Position numbers and translations under genes: made by a program
Source: Myxococcales bacterium
GTDB taxonomy: Bacteria; Myxococcota; UBA4151
Reading direction: 5' to 3'
DNA length: 64,000 bases
Assembly: GCA_002722845.1 (NCBI GenBank)
Contig: PBND01000043.1
Location: 81,796 to 145,795, forward strand
The notes under the pieces: generated by a model
Told to the model about the DNA's origin: nothing
Seen by the model: only the letters and a program-made list of their open reading frames with translations
Database searches by the model: none
In this document: positions 49,778 to 56,619 of the stretch, one piece after another
How the letters are laid out: each line of letters opens with the position of its first letter
How positions within the stretch are numbered: position 1 is the first letter of the stretch

Positions 49778-51135
49778 GAGAGGACCTTGCCCGGATTGAA
49801 GAGGTTTTTGGGGTCGAGCGCCTTCTTGATGCGCCATTCCATGGCCATGCGCTCTGTCCCTAATTCCAAAGGCAGGACGTGGCGCTTCGCCAGGCCAACG
49901 CCATGCTCCCCGGTGATGGTGCCACCCATGTCCAAGGCTAACTCAAAGACAGCAAGGCTCAGTGCATCGACCGTTTCCCGTTGATCCTCGTGGTCCCAAA
50001 GGAGGTTCACATGCAGGTTGCCATCGCCGGCGTGACCGTAGGTGGCCGCGGTGATCCCCCGTTGGTTCGCCAAGCGACGAATGGTGAGGATTGCGTCGGC
50101 AATCCGGCCTCGGGGCACCGCGATGTCTTCACTCAATTTGTACTTGGCTTGGGCCCGCAGCGCCCGGCTCAGCTGTCGCCGGGGCCCCCAGATCCGTTCT
50201 CGCTCCGCGGGCGAACTGGCCACCAGCGTGTCGAAGGCGCCGGCGACCGTGGCAAAGCGTTCAAGAGCGGCCATGGCGAGATCCTCGTCGCCATCGGCCT
50301 CAAGGATCAAAGCTGCGCCTGCCGTCGGGGGTAGCGGGCTCGCATCCGAGGCTCGCAAGCAATCGCATGAGCACTCATCGAGGAGCTCCAGAGTCCGAGG
50401 GAGTTCGCCGGTGCCAAAGATCGCCTGGATGCCCTCCGCAGCCGCAGCCGTGGACTCAAAGAGCAGCAGCGCCGTGGCGACGAAGGGCGGGCGGGGGATC
50501 AGGCGCATTCGGACGTCTGTGATGAAGCCGTGCAAGCCTTCGCTGCCAAGCAGCAGTCCGTGGAGATTGCTGCCGGCCACGCATTTAAGGGGCCGGCCGC
50601 CCAGTTCGACGAGTTCGCCCGTGGGTAGAACGCAACTGAGCCCCAGTAGATAGTGACCCGTGAGGCCATATTTGACCGCCCGAGGGCCACCGGCATTCGT
50701 GGCGACGTTACCCCCAATCGTGCTGTATTCGAGACTGTTGGGATCCGGTGGGTAGAAGAGGCCAAAGGGTTGGGCTGCTTGGTCGAGTTCACCAGCGACA
50801 CAGCCAGCCCCCACATCCACAAAGAGATGATCCTGGGCGATCTGGGGGGGGCTGTTGAGGCCTTCGCTAGAAAGGACGACCTCGCCGGTGCTTGCGATGC
50901 AGCCGCCGGCTTTGCCACTGCCCGCCCCACGGGGAACCATCGGAACCCCTTGTTCGTAGAGAAAGCGAATCGCCGCTGCTGCTCGTTCCCGGTGGTCGGG
51001 TCGAATGACCAGCCTGGGCGTGCCTGCCGCAAGGCCGCTCTCATCGCCACCGTGGTCTTGGCGTTGTGCCATTGCATCGAAAACTGCCGCCTCCCCAAGG
51101 AGTCGCTGCAGGTCCTTTGCTAAGGGATCGCTCAT
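49774..51135 (-). CDS. FAD-linked oxidase, GlcD / D-lactate dehydrogenase type
   Basis: 453 aa, normal for GlcD-like enzymes. The PCMH-type FAD domain has MVPRGAGSGKAGGC, DHLFVDVGAGCVAGELDQAAQPFG, LFYPPDPNS and STIGGNVATNAGGPRAVKYG. The C-terminal FAD-oxidase domain ends with ATYGHAGDGNLHVN and GTITGEHGVGLAKR, the usual His/Glu signatures. Such enzymes oxidise D-2-hydroxyacids (glycolate, D-lactate) and pass electrons to quinone or, in some cases, to ferredoxin- or Fe-S-linked partners; no GlcE/GlcF is present. It could metabolically pair with the hydroxyacid dehydrogenase at 33565 (inference). ATGA and GTGA overlaps join it to both neighbours. Confidence 0.92.
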   Translation of the reverse strand: MSDPLAKDLQRLLGEAAVFDAMAQRQDHGGDESGLAAGTPRLVIRPDHRERAAAAIRFLYEQGVPMVPRGAGSGKAGGCIASTGEVVLSSEGLNSPPQIAQDHLFVDVGAGCVAGELDQAAQPFGLFYPPDPNSLEYSTIGGNVATNAGGPRAVKYGLTGHYLLGLSCVLPTGELVELGGRPLKCVAGSNLHGLLLGSEGLHGFITDVRMRLIPRPPFVATALLLFESTAAAAEGIQAIFGTGELPRTLELLDECSCDCLRASDASPLPPTAGAALILEADGDEDLAMAALERFATVAGAFDTLVASSPAERERIWGPRRQLSRALRAQAKYKLSEDIAVPRGRIADAILTIRRLANQRGITAATYGHAGDGNLHVNLLWDHEDQRETVDALSLAVFELALDMGGTITGEHGVGLAKRHVLPLELGTERMAMEWRIKKALDPKNLFNPGKVLS

Positions 51136-51761
51136 GGGAGACCAGAGGCGCCGTCTTTGAGGACGCGGGCTGTAACTTCTGCCCGAATCTGACCCTGATC
51201 GATTCGCGGCTCGCCCAAACGAAGGGGGTAAATCCTCCCTGAGCCGCCGCTTTGTTTCGCCAACTGGCTCAGGCCGGCTTCGAGCAGGGATCGGGCACTA
51301 ATCAGCGCACCACCTCGCCAGGGCAAGGATGCTGTGACCAAGGCCGCCGCACCACCGACCTCCTCCCGCTCGGCGGCAGAGACGACCGTTTTGATGCCGT
51401 TGAAGCCGAGGCCTGGTTTCGGTTTGGAGGGGGCGATCTCTGCCGCCGGCAATGGCTTGAGGAGAACACGGCCATCGCCGGTAACGGCGAAGGTATATCC
51501 AGCCTTGGTTTGGGCCAGTAGTTCGCGCAACTGCTTCTCGGCTTCGGCTTGTTTGGGATGCCAGGCGCGAACCACGAGATGTAGGGGTTTCGCAGCGGCC
51601 ATCGGCTGCGACGTCTGAGGGCCCGAGACCGGGGTCTCTATCGGCGTGACACCTTTCTTTAAACCTGGCGCCTTTTTTGTATCCCGTTTGACGGTCTTAT
51701 CGCCTTGGCAGGAGCACCCACCGAGACAGAGTAGGCCGACCAGGGCCAGACCTTTTGACAT
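51132..51761 (-). CDS. Lipoprotein of unknown function
   Basis: 209 aa. MSKGLALVGLLCLGGC gives lipid Cys16 (L-G-G-C), followed by a Lys/Thr/Pro linker to about residue 55. The mature domain has a helix (HPKQAEAEKQLRELLAQTKAG), strands around YTFAVTGDGRVLLKPL, and a C-terminal YPLRLGEPRIDQGQIRAEVTARVL. I do not recognise the fold. It lies 12 bp after the Pro-Ala-tailed outer-membrane protein and is ATGA-coupled to the oxidase gene. An envelope assembly role with the upstream porin-like protein is possible but unsupported. Confidence 0.7.
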   Translation of the reverse strand: MSKGLALVGLLCLGGCSCQGDKTVKRDTKKAPGLKKGVTPIETPVSGPQTSQPMAAAKPLHLVVRAWHPKQAEAEKQLRELLAQTKAGYTFAVTGDGRVLLKPLPAAEIAPSKPKPGLGFNGIKTVVSAAEREEVGGAAALVTASLPWRGGALISARSLLEAGLSQLAKQSGGSGRIYPLRLGEPRIDQGQIRAEVTARVLKDGASGLP

Positions 51762-51773
51762 GGGTAGAACCCT

Positions 51774-52859
51774 TTACTTGTCGCCCGGAGGCTCGGGTGC
51801 TGGTGCCGGTGCCGGTGCCGGTGCGGGCTCAGGCGCTGGTGCCGGTGCGGGCGCTGGTGCTGGTGCCGGTGCGGGTTCGGGTGCCGGTGCTGGTGCTGGT
51901 GCTGGTGCTGGTGCTGGCTTTGCGGCTGGAACCTGCTTGGCCGGTGCCGCCTTGGGGGCCACTTGCTTGAAGCGCTCAAAGCGACTTGAGCGACTGCTCT
52001 TCGCCCGGCTCTTTCGAACGACCGGAAATTGCCACCAGAGACTCGCCTGAGGCAGGAACTTGTAGAACTGATTGCTGTCACTGCCTGCACAATTGCTGCC
52101 GGTCGGTGCATTGTAGCTGAGGTCTACCCAGCAGGGGTTGTAGAGCAAGGCCAGTCCGATGCGAGTGGTTCGGCCGATCCCGCGCAGGTACTCTAGTTTC
52201 CCTGCGTAGATGGCCGTGGAGACCACCTCATTCCCCTCGACGGTACTACCGCCTATGGCGGGCTGGATATGGGCGCTGAACGCCAGCGCCGAATATTGGT
52301 CGACAACATACAGCCAGTCGATGTCGAAGAAGGGCTGATTGATCCCGAAGGTGCTCAAGTCCTGGGCTTGGGCCCGAGAGTAATCCTTTAAGCCCTCGAG
52401 GACGGTTCGATATCCGGGTGCGATGGTGATGAACCGACCTTTGCCGTAGCGAAGGGAGACCGGCAGGCTCGCGCCAACGATGGTTTTGTCGCCGGTGGGA
52501 AAGCCAAATTCCGAGGTATCCGGGATGATGTAGGTGAACTCCGGGCGGAAACTGACGATGACGTTCGAACTCTTCGTGAGCAGCAGTTTGGCCCGAAGGT
52601 TGGGTAGAGGCGTGTCACCAATGCCGAAGGCCGGTGCGATGTTGAGCAGGATGGAACTCTCAAAGCTGATGCTATCGGTCAGTCCGAAGGCGGTGTTTCG
52701 GTGGAGCACCTGCGGGCCATTGCCGAGCACGACGGGAAAGATGATCTCGTCCTTCGGTAGGGTGTTCGCAGAGTTGTAGAAGAAGGGTTCATCCTCGCTA
52801 AAGACAGCGGGCGTGACAGCGAGCGCAAAGCTTGCGGCGAAAAGACTGGCGATAGGCAT
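51774..52859 (-). CDS. Outer-membrane beta-barrel-like protein with Pro-Ala tail
   Basis: 361 aa. The signal peptide is MPIASLFAASFALAVTPA. Residues about 20-290 have the alternating amphipathic pattern of a small beta-barrel or transport-type outer-membrane protein (SNVIVSFRPEFTYII, RFITIAPGYRTVLEGL, YSALAFSAHIQPAIGG, TTRIGLALLYNPCWVDLSYN). A basic stretch KSRAKSSRSSRFERFKQ leads to a tail of about 60 residues of Ala-Pro dipeptides split by Glu into three blocks. The tail resembles the periplasm-spanning Pro-Ala segments of TonB-like or cell-wall-reaching proteins. No family name can be given. It is the first gene of a run to 48639. Confidence 0.65.
   Translation of the reverse strand: MPIASLFAASFALAVTPAVFSEDEPFFYNSANTLPKDEIIFPVVLGNGPQVLHRNTAFGLTDSISFESSILLNIAPAFGIGDTPLPNLRAKLLLTKSSNVIVSFRPEFTYIIPDTSEFGFPTGDKTIVGASLPVSLRYGKGRFITIAPGYRTVLEGLKDYSRAQAQDLSTFGINQPFFDIDWLYVVDQYSALAFSAHIQPAIGGSTVEGNEVVSTAIYAGKLEYLRGIGRTTRIGLALLYNPCWVDLSYNAPTGSNCAGSDSNQFYKFLPQASLWWQFPVVRKSRAKSSRSSRFERFKQVAPKAAPAKQVPAAKPAPAPAPAPAPAPEPAPAPAPAPAPAPAPEPAPAPAPAPAPEPPGDK
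51796..51917. repeat. Hexanucleotide-type repeat encoding Ala-Pro
   Basis: Imperfect 6-base units (GGTGCT, GGTGCC, GGTGCG on the plus strand) encode the Ala-Pro tail of the minus-strand gene. Variation is mostly at third positions, and Glu codons interrupt it twice. It is in frame, so unit gain or loss would only change tail length. Confidence 0.85.
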
Positions 52860-52931
52860 ATGTGGCTCCCCGCTTTCAGCTTTAAGCTAAAAGGGGGCCC
52901 GCCGACAAACGGTCTCCGTGCCAAAAACGAA

Positions 52932-52955
52932 GAAAAGAGCCGATCGGCTCTTTTC
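52932..52955 (-). terminator. Terminator after rpsI
   Basis: A perfect self-complementary pair GAAAAGAGCCGA / TCGGCTCTTTTC lies 25 bases past the rpsI stop. On the minus strand the stem is followed by TTCGTTTTTGG, a T-rich stretch, as in an intrinsic terminator. The structure is symmetric and may act in both directions. Confidence 0.8.
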
Positions 52956-52980
52956 GACGAAGCGGTTCGCTCTGAACTGC

Positions 52981-53370
52981 TTAGCGCTTGCTGAACTGGT
53001 AGCGCTTACGGGCACCGGGCTGGCCGTACTTCTTACGCTCCACCATCCGGCTGTCCCGAGTGAGCAGGCCAGCGGACTTCAACGAGCTGCGATACGTCTC
53101 CGTATCGAGGCTGTTCAGGGCCCGGGCGATGCCATGGCGCAAGGCACCGGCTTGGCCCGACTTGCCGCCACCATCACAGCGGGCAGCGATGTCGAATTGA
53201 CCAACGGTTTCAGTCAGTTCAAGAGGCTGCATCGCGATCATGACGCTCACGTCCCGATCGAAGTAGCTGTCAATGGCTTGCCCGTTGACGGTGATCTGTC
53301 CCTTGCCTTTCGACAGGATGACTCGAGCCGTGGCGTTCTTACGCCGCCCCACAGCGGTAACTTTACTCAT
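52981..53370 (-). CDS. rpsI: 30S ribosomal protein S9
   Basis: 129 aa from the ATG before [16 protein letters not shown]. Family landmarks: [43 protein letters not shown], and the basic tail [24 protein letters not shown] whose last Lys-Arg reaches the P-site tRNA in the ribosome. It starts 2 bases past the rplM stop, the conserved rplM-rpsI pair, and ends at a strong terminator. Confidence 0.98.
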   Translation of the reverse strand: MSKVTAVGRRKNATARVILSKGKGQITVNGQAIDSYFDRDVSVMIAMQPLELTETVGQFDIAARCDGGGKSGQAGALRHGIARALNSLDTETYRSSLKSAGLLTRDSRMVERKKYGQPGARKRYQFSKR

Positions 53371-53372
53371 GA

Positions 53373-53801
53373 TCAAATCTCCAGCGCCTGAGGCTGCTGG
53401 GCCTCATGGTTGTGTTCGCTGCCAGCGAAGACATGCAGCTTGCGAAGTTGCGCTCGCCCGAGACGAGTCTTGGGGAGCATCCCCTTCACGGCGTTCGTGA
53501 TGAGAAAGGCCGGATCTTCCGCCCGCTTTTCTGCCACCGTGCGGCTGCGCAGGTGACCCACGTAGCCCGTATGCCAGTGATAGGTCTTGTCGGTCTCTTT
53601 GTTGCCCGTCACAGCGACCTTCTCAGCATTGATCACGATCACGTGATCACCGCAGTCGACATGGGGGCTGAAACTGGGCTTGTTTTTGCCCCGCAATACG
53701 GTGGCAATCTGGGTTGCAGCACGGCCGAGTACCTTGTTTTCAAGGTCGACGACCCACCAGTTGGTCTCAACCTGCTCGGCGTTCAAGCTCACGGTCTTCA
53801 T
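53373..53801 (-). CDS. rplM: 50S ribosomal protein L13
   Basis: 142 aa, standard length. [24 protein letters not shown], the [15 protein letters not shown] core, [13 protein letters not shown] and [34 protein letters not shown] are all canonical for L13, an early-assembling 23S rRNA-binding protein. GAGAGGAAG serves as ribosome site 3 bases from the ATG. A GC-rich hairpin lies just upstream of that site and could take part in leader control. It follows truA on the same strand with a 105-bp gap and precedes rpsI. Confidence 0.98.
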   Translation of the reverse strand: MKTVSLNAEQVETNWWVVDLENKVLGRAATQIATVLRGKNKPSFSPHVDCGDHVIVINAEKVAVTGNKETDKTYHWHTGYVGHLRSRTVAEKRAEDPAFLITNAVKGMLPKTRLGRAQLRKLHVFAGSEHNHEAQQPQALEI

Positions 53802-53813
53802 GGCGCTTCCTCT

Positions 53814-53826
53814 CCCCCTCTGGGGG
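53814..53826 (-). promoter_or_regulatory. Small GC hairpin in the rplM leader
   Basis: CCCCC-AGA-GGGGG on the minus strand ends 12 bases before the rplM ATG and abuts the ribosome site GAGAGGAAG. Autoregulation by L13 is known in some bacteria, but this short stem alone does not show it. Confidence 0.25.
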
Positions 53827-53906
53827 GCGTCCTGTTTGCAAAGGGGCGCAGCAGCGTCAAGGAAAACCGCCCGCTGTCTGCCTTTTGAGCGGCCACCTGG
53901 CCGGCC

Positions 53907-54758
53907 TTAATCCCAGGGGCAACCCGGCCAGCGAGCATCGCTCGGTACGCCGCTGAGGGCCTCCTCGCCAGGAAAATAAACCCGCTGAAGCGTGAGGCCC
54001 TGGGCCGGCGCTGTTCGCCCGGCAGCCTGCCGATCTTTGGCTTCGAGGATGCCCGGAATGCTAGCAGCCTCCCGCTTGCCCAGGCCAACTTCGACCAGGG
54101 TACCGACCATGATCCGGACCTGATGCTGGCAAAAGGCGTTTCCCGTCACAGTGAAGCTCGCCAATGCGCATCGCTCATCGGGGTGAGCCAGAATAGCCGC
54201 AGTCTCTTCCGGGCGAAAATCCAGTTGCCAAATACAGCGCCGGGCGTGCCGAGCCTGGCAGTGAGCGGACCGAAAGCTGTCATAATCTTGCTCGCCCCGG
54301 AGGTGAGCCGCCGCCGCTTCGATCGCTGTCTGGGACAGGGCGCCCCGACCTTGAATCCACCACACTCGGTCATGAAGCACCGGGGGGAGGTAGGGACCTC
54401 GCCAGACCTGGTAACGGTAACTTTTCGCAAAGCTGCCAGACTTGGGATCCCAATCCGGACCAACCTCCCGGCATTGGAGAACGGCAATCCCCTCGCAGAG
54501 GCGCGCGTTGAGGGCCTTGGCCAGGGTGTCAGCGCTGTGTTCACACGGGCCGGCCAGGAGGACCCGTTGGTCACGGGCATGAACGCCCGCATCGGTCCGC
54601 CCCGCGGCCCGACAGCGAAAGGGCCCCTGAAAGAGGGGGGCAGCGGCCTTCCGGAGGCTCCCCTCGACGGTCGGTTGACCCTCCTGAAACTGCCAGCCTC
54701 TGAAGCCGGGCCCATGATAGGCGAGCACCAGAGCGAAATGAACATTGCGCCGATCCAC
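53907..54758 (-). CDS. truA: tRNA pseudouridine(38-40) synthase TruA
   Basis: 283 aa, slightly longer than the usual 250-270. The start FALVLAYHGPGFRGWQFQ, the catalytic D56 in GRTDAGVHA, YRYQVWRGPYLPP, HLRGEQDYDSFRS, and CQHQVRIMVGTLVEVGLGK identify TruA, which converts uridines 38-40 of tRNA anticodon arms to pseudouridine. The last 40 residues are a little unusual (APAQGLTLQRVYFPGEE, then a Trp/Pro-rich end). It is upstream of rplM-rpsI, a common arrangement. It is divergent from the lipoprotein at 54813, with 54 bp between starts. Confidence 0.96.
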   Translation of the reverse strand: MDRRNVHFALVLAYHGPGFRGWQFQEGQPTVEGSLRKAAAPLFQGPFRCRAAGRTDAGVHARDQRVLLAGPCEHSADTLAKALNARLCEGIAVLQCREVGPDWDPKSGSFAKSYRYQVWRGPYLPPVLHDRVWWIQGRGALSQTAIEAAAAHLRGEQDYDSFRSAHCQARHARRCIWQLDFRPEETAAILAHPDERCALASFTVTGNAFCQHQVRIMVGTLVEVGLGKREAASIPGILEAKDRQAAGRTAPAQGLTLQRVYFPGEEALSGVPSDARWPGCPWD

Positions 54759-54812
54759 GGCTCTCCCTAAGCTGCGGGCACTTCAATAGACCTCACGGGA
54801 GGTTCTCGCCAG

Positions 54813-55220
54813 ATGCGATTCCTCGTCTTTAGTGCTCTTTTTTGCGGTTGCGGTGGCAGCCTTGGCACCGGTGATTACGCGACTCCGATCGCTGATCCGG
54901 GCTTTGACCGTGTGGTTCCCGTGGGCGAGGCAACCACCATCGATGGGATCCGATCTTGCGACCCCGAGGGTGGCAGCCTGACGTTTAAGTGGTCCTTGCT
55001 GTCGAAACCGGAGGGCTCCGAGACCACGGTGACCGAAGGGGGCGTTCAGTTGGTGATGACACCGGACACGGCGGGAGATTACCTGCTCGAGTTGGTGGTC
55101 AGCAACGGTGAACGGTCCAGTCACCCCGCCTACGCTCTGGTGAGCGCGACGACGCAGAGTAACTCTTGGACCACGGGGGGCGGACCCGGGACAACCGATC
55201 GTTGCGGTAACGCTTTTTAG
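54813..55220 (+). CDS. Small lipoprotein with PKD/Ig-like domain
   Basis: 135 aa. MRFLVFSALFCGC ends in a Cys-containing lipobox (F-C-G-C, Cys13). Residues about 25-112 follow the PKD pattern: ATPIADPGFDRVVPVGEATTIDG, then RSCDPEGGSLTFKWSLLSKPEGSE and DTAGDYLLELVVSNG, a beta-sandwich used in adhesion and in scaffold segments of exported proteins. The end is Thr/Gly/Ser-rich with a last Cys. It is followed by asd after 3 bases, so they are probably co-transcribed; no functional link is apparent. Confidence 0.8.
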   Translation: MRFLVFSALFCGCGGSLGTGDYATPIADPGFDRVVPVGEATTIDGIRSCDPEGGSLTFKWSLLSKPEGSETTVTEGGVQLVMTPDTAGDYLLELVVSNGERSSHPAYALVSATTQSNSWTTGGGPGTTDRCGNAF

Positions 55221-55223
55221 CCC

Positions 55224-56279
55224 ATGAACGATGGACTCCGAGTCGCTGTCGTCGGAGCCACGGGAGCGGTTGGGCGGGAGATGCTGCAGGTCCTTTCGGA
55301 TCGCAATTTCCCGATTGGCCGTATCGAGGCTTTCGCCAGTCCCGATAGCGTGGGCAAGATGCTGGACTTTAGGGACCAGACCCTACGTGTTCAGTCCCTG
55401 GAGTCCCTAAGCGATCCCGGGCAATTTGATGTGGCCCTTTTTTCCTGCGGGTCGGAACGCAGCCTCACTTGGGCGCCTCGCTTCGCCCGGTCCGGCTGCA
55501 TCGTGATCGACAACTCCAGCGCTTGGCGGGGCCACGAACAGGTCCCCCTTGTGGTTCCCGAGGTGAACGGTGACGCACTAGAACAAGCGTCTCTTGGGGT
55601 TGTTGCCGTGCCGAACTGTTCGACCATCGGCCTGGTCCAGGCACTGGCACCGCTCCATGCCCACCGGCCTCTGCGCCGGGTCGTCGTGACCACATTTCAG
55701 AGCGTCAGCGGTTCCGGGCGAAAGGGCATCGAGGAGCTCGACCGGCAAACCCGCCAACTGTTCAATGCGCAGGGGGTGGAGTCCGACGTCTTTCATAAGC
55801 GTATCGCGTTCAATATCTTGCCGCTCATCGGTGAACCCGAAGACGATGGTTTCACTGCTGAAGAGCGCAAACTGATGACGGAGACCCTCAAGATTCTCGG
55901 TGACGATGAGATCCGCGTGGTCGCGACCGCGACGCGAGTCCCCGTGTTTGTTGGACATGGGCTCAGTGTGGTGGTGGAGCCCTCGGAGCCCATCGGTGTC
56001 GAGGAGGCCCAGGAGCTGATCGCTGCCCACCCAGGGGTCTTACTGACAGACGTTGAGGCACCGATGAACGCGCCGACGCCCGAGGATATCGCCGGTGAAG
56101 ACTTTACCTTGGTGGGCCGCCTGCGGCGGGATCCCAGCACGGCCACGGGACTGGCGCTCTGGGTTGTCTCCGACAACCTTCGCAAGGGCGCCGCATTGAA
56201 TGCGGTGCAGATCGCGGAAGCCATGATTCAGCGCGGTCTTCTTGCGCCTCGGCGCGAGGGCCGGCAAGAATCCCCATGA
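55224..56279 (+). CDS. asd: Aspartate-semialdehyde dehydrogenase
   Basis: 351 aa, in the normal range. The N-terminal NADP site VAVVGATGAVGREMLQVL, catalytic C132 in VPNCSTIG, the substrate Arg region HKRIAFNILPLIG, and a late His in VFVGHGLSV match Asd of the bacterial type. It reduces aspartyl phosphate to aspartate semialdehyde, the branch point to lysine/diaminopimelate, threonine and methionine. FQSVSGSGRKGIEEL is the family loop after the active site. An ATGA overlap couples it to the pilZ gene downstream. Confidence 0.97.
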   Translation: MNDGLRVAVVGATGAVGREMLQVLSDRNFPIGRIEAFASPDSVGKMLDFRDQTLRVQSLESLSDPGQFDVALFSCGSERSLTWAPRFARSGCIVIDNSSAWRGHEQVPLVVPEVNGDALEQASLGVVAVPNCSTIGLVQALAPLHAHRPLRRVVVTTFQSVSGSGRKGIEELDRQTRQLFNAQGVESDVFHKRIAFNILPLIGEPEDDGFTAEERKLMTETLKILGDDEIRVVATATRVPVFVGHGLSVVVEPSEPIGVEEAQELIAAHPGVLLTDVEAPMNAPTPEDIAGEDFTLVGRLRRDPSTATGLALWVVSDNLRKGAALNAVQIAEAMIQRGLLAPRREGRQESP

Positions 56280-56617
56280 AGGAGGACGAGGTGACTGCTG
56301 AAACGGACGAGTTGCGTAACCATCGCCGGGCAGCGATCCCCCTCCTGATCCAGTATCGATTTTCGCCCTTCGAAAACTATCGGACCGACTATTCTGCCGA
56401 TATTTCCGCTGGCGGCCTCTTCCTAAGTTCAGACGATGCGCCGGCTAATGTGGCGACCATTCTGCTGCGCTTCCTGCCCCGGGACGGGAGCCGAGTGATT
56501 CATGCTCAAGGAGAGATCGTTCGGCGAAGTGAAGAGGGCTTAGCCGTTCGGTTTATCCACATCGACGAGCAAGACCAGTCCTACGTGGACGCTCTCGTTT
56601 CCCACGAGTTGGATTAG
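56276..56617 (+). CDS. PilZ domain protein
   Basis: 113 aa from the ATG in the ATGA overlap with asd. NHRRAAIPLLIQYRF, then D-I-S-A-G-G-LFLSS, and later IHAQGEIVRRSEEGLAVRFIHID fit the stand-alone PilZ proteins common in myxobacteria. The D-x-S-x-x-G half of the c-di-GMP site is intact. The Arg half can be read as RNHRR, but if aligned on the usual RRxxxR its second Arg is replaced by Pro, so ligand binding is uncertain. It is probably a small cytoplasmic c-di-GMP effector or a degenerate relative. Confidence 0.85.
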   Translation: MKEDEVTAETDELRNHRRAAIPLLIQYRFSPFENYRTDYSADISAGGLFLSSDDAPANVATILLRFLPRDGSRVIHAQGEIVRRSEEGLAVRFIHIDEQDQSYVDALVSHELD

Positions 56618-56619
56618 CC

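Noticed and set aside
51646..52050. Plus-strand frame rich in Gly-Ala repeats
   Set aside because: It is the antisense reading of the Ala-Pro hexamer repeat. The minus frame continues into a convincing signal peptide and barrel.
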